Under the pieces are notes generated by a model, which was not told the origin of the DNA, did not search any database, and saw nothing but the letters and a program-made list of their open reading frames with translations. A stretch of 64,000 nucleotides of DNA from CAVQCT01 sp964371785 (GTDB lineage: Bacteria > Zixibacteria > MSB-5A5 > GN15 > FEB-12): positions 1-64,000 of the forward strand of contig CAYJOL010000007.1 of NCBI GenBank assembly GCA_964371785.1. Reading direction: 5' to 3'. The position numbers were made by a program, and so were the translations under genes. Shown one piece after another: positions 63,283-64,000 of this stretch. Numbering within the stretch: position 1 is the first letter of the stretch; every line of letters starts with the position of its first letter.

Positions 63283-64000
63283 TTACTTATCGGTTGTTTT
63301 TGAAAGCACTTTAGGGCGGCCGGGTGGCGAGCCGCCGGAGATGTTGCTTAACGTATCGAGAACCTTGTTGACATAGTTGACCGTTTCCTTGAACGGCGGT
63401 ATTCCCTGGTATTTCTCCACATTGCCCGGTCCGGCGTTGTAGGCGGCCAGCCCGAGCTTGACCGAGCCGAACCGGTCGATCAGGTTTCGGAGATAACGAC
63501 TGCCGGCCTTGATGTTTTCGGCCGGATCAAATACCTCCCGGACACCGTAGTCAGTAGCTGTCGAATCGGCCAGTTGCATGAGCCCCTTGGCGCCGGCCGG
63601 TGACACGGCTTTGGGATTGCCGGATGACTCGGTCTGGATGACCGAGATTATGAGGGCCGGGTCAAGCGAAGTCTGTTTGGCCGCCTCATCGATATGCTGG
63701 CCGAACCTGGACAGAATGGAATCCCCCTCCACCGGGCGATTGGCAGCCGGATTCGGCAACAATAGCGAAGTTTGTTCGGCCGCCTCATCGATATGCTTGT
63801 CGAACCTGGACAGAATGGAATCCCCCTCCACCGGGCGATTGGCAGCCGGATTCGGCAAGAATTTGGTCGGGTTGACCTTGATTTTGAAATCCTTCTGGGG
63901 AGTCTGCAACTTGTCAAACTTCTTTTCGTGCAGAGGCGCGGGCGCGACCTTATCCCGTCGAAGTGATTTGATCTCTACCGGGGAAGCACTGTCCGGCTGC
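63283..64000 (-). CDS. FlgJ-like lytic transglycosylase, cut by window edge
   Basis: The reading frame has no stop and no start before the window end, so the N-terminus lies beyond 64000; the part shown is 238 residues. The SLT domain fills the C-terminal half, with catalytic Glu in QTESSGNPKAVSPAGAKGLM and AYNAGPGNVEKYQ. The adjoining flgN-flgK genes and size suggest the muramidase arm of FlgJ, which digests peptidoglycan for the rod. A 33-residue segment upstream of the domain is duplicated in tandem. The only internal start is a TTG at 63909. Confidence 0.85.
   Translation of the reverse strand, partial: QPDSASPVEIKSLRRDKVAPAPLHEKKFDKLQTPQKDFKIKVNPTKFLPNPAANRPVEGDSILSRFDKHIDEAAEQTSLLLPNPAANRPVEGDSILSRFGQHIDEAAKQTSLDPALIISVIQTESSGNPKAVSPAGAKGLMQLADSTATDYGVREVFDPAENIKAGSRYLRNLIDRFGSVKLGLAAYNAGPGNVEKYQGIPPFKETVNYVNKVLDTLSNISGGSPPGRPKVLSKTTDK
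63666..63863 (-). repeat. 99-bp tandem duplication in FlgJ-like gene
   Basis: Units 63666-63764 and 63765-63863 are nearly identical, with only a few substitutions, and encode a 33-residue segment repeated in frame (NPAANRPVEGDSILSRF). The sequence similarity suggests a recent event. Confidence 0.9.

Overview
The window looks like chromosome from an uncultured-type, Gram-negative, flagellated bacterium, most likely of the FCB (Fibrobacteres-Chlorobi-Bacteroidetes) superphylum or a neighbour such as Zixibacteria. That placement is inferred. It rests on secreted proteins ending in FlgD/type-IX-like C-terminal domains (4865-7153, 31939-35643), a PorV-like barrel (30110-31942), a 31-residue Bacteroidetes-type bS22/mS38 micro-protein (7340-7435), an outer-membrane polysaccharide export operon and many TPR proteins. 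The standard genetic code fits. Apart from purD, purE and a TPR gene at the left end, every gene is on the minus strand. I saw no insertion sequences, prophage or CRISPR array.

Layout, left to right. 1-563: no gene, but structured hairpins. 623-3338: purD-purE-TPR protein (+), from a good sigma-70 promoter to an intrinsic terminator. 3502-7153: two secreted repeat proteins. 7340-11099: bS22-like protein, HU, SppA and a lipoprotein lytic transglycosylase with LysM domains. 11238-19095: an overlapping run lapA-lapB-SPOR-mutS-mutL-miaA. 20072-25379: a five-gene polysaccharide operon (Wza-like, Wzz/GumC-like, TPR, BY-kinase, XrtA-type deacetylase). 25534-30050: a signalling block of diguanylate cyclase, a STAS protein with a candidate -1 frameshift extension, and a protein joining an RsbW-like kinase to a SpoIIE-like phosphatase. 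30110-35643: PorV-TPR fusion and a giant secreted protein. 35943-39711: folD, ymdB, rny, zapA. 39821-46862: ZapB-like protein, pheT-pheS-rplT-rpmI-infC-thrS and tRNA-Val. 47038-64000: late flagellar genes.

Several systems fit together. The flagellar block holds the filament and hook-junction genes with their chaperones (FliS, FliT/FlgN-like, FlgN), the anti-sigma factor FlgM, two TPR-glycosyltransferases that probably modify flagellin, and the FliW/CsrA pair. The flagellin leader has a sigma-28-like promoter and two CsrA-like GGA sites 20 nt apart, one in a hairpin loop and one in the Shine-Dalgarno. This is the arrangement known from Bacillus subtilis hag. The signalling block next to the polysaccharide operon could couple partner switching and c-di-GMP to matrix production; that link is inferred from position only.

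The most unusual signals are the dnaX-type slippery site A_AAA_AAG at the 3' end of the STAS gene, which would append a roughly 100-residue, winged-helix-like tail; an infC gene whose best start is AUA; and a 99-bp tandem duplication in a truncated FlgJ-like muramidase at the right edge.
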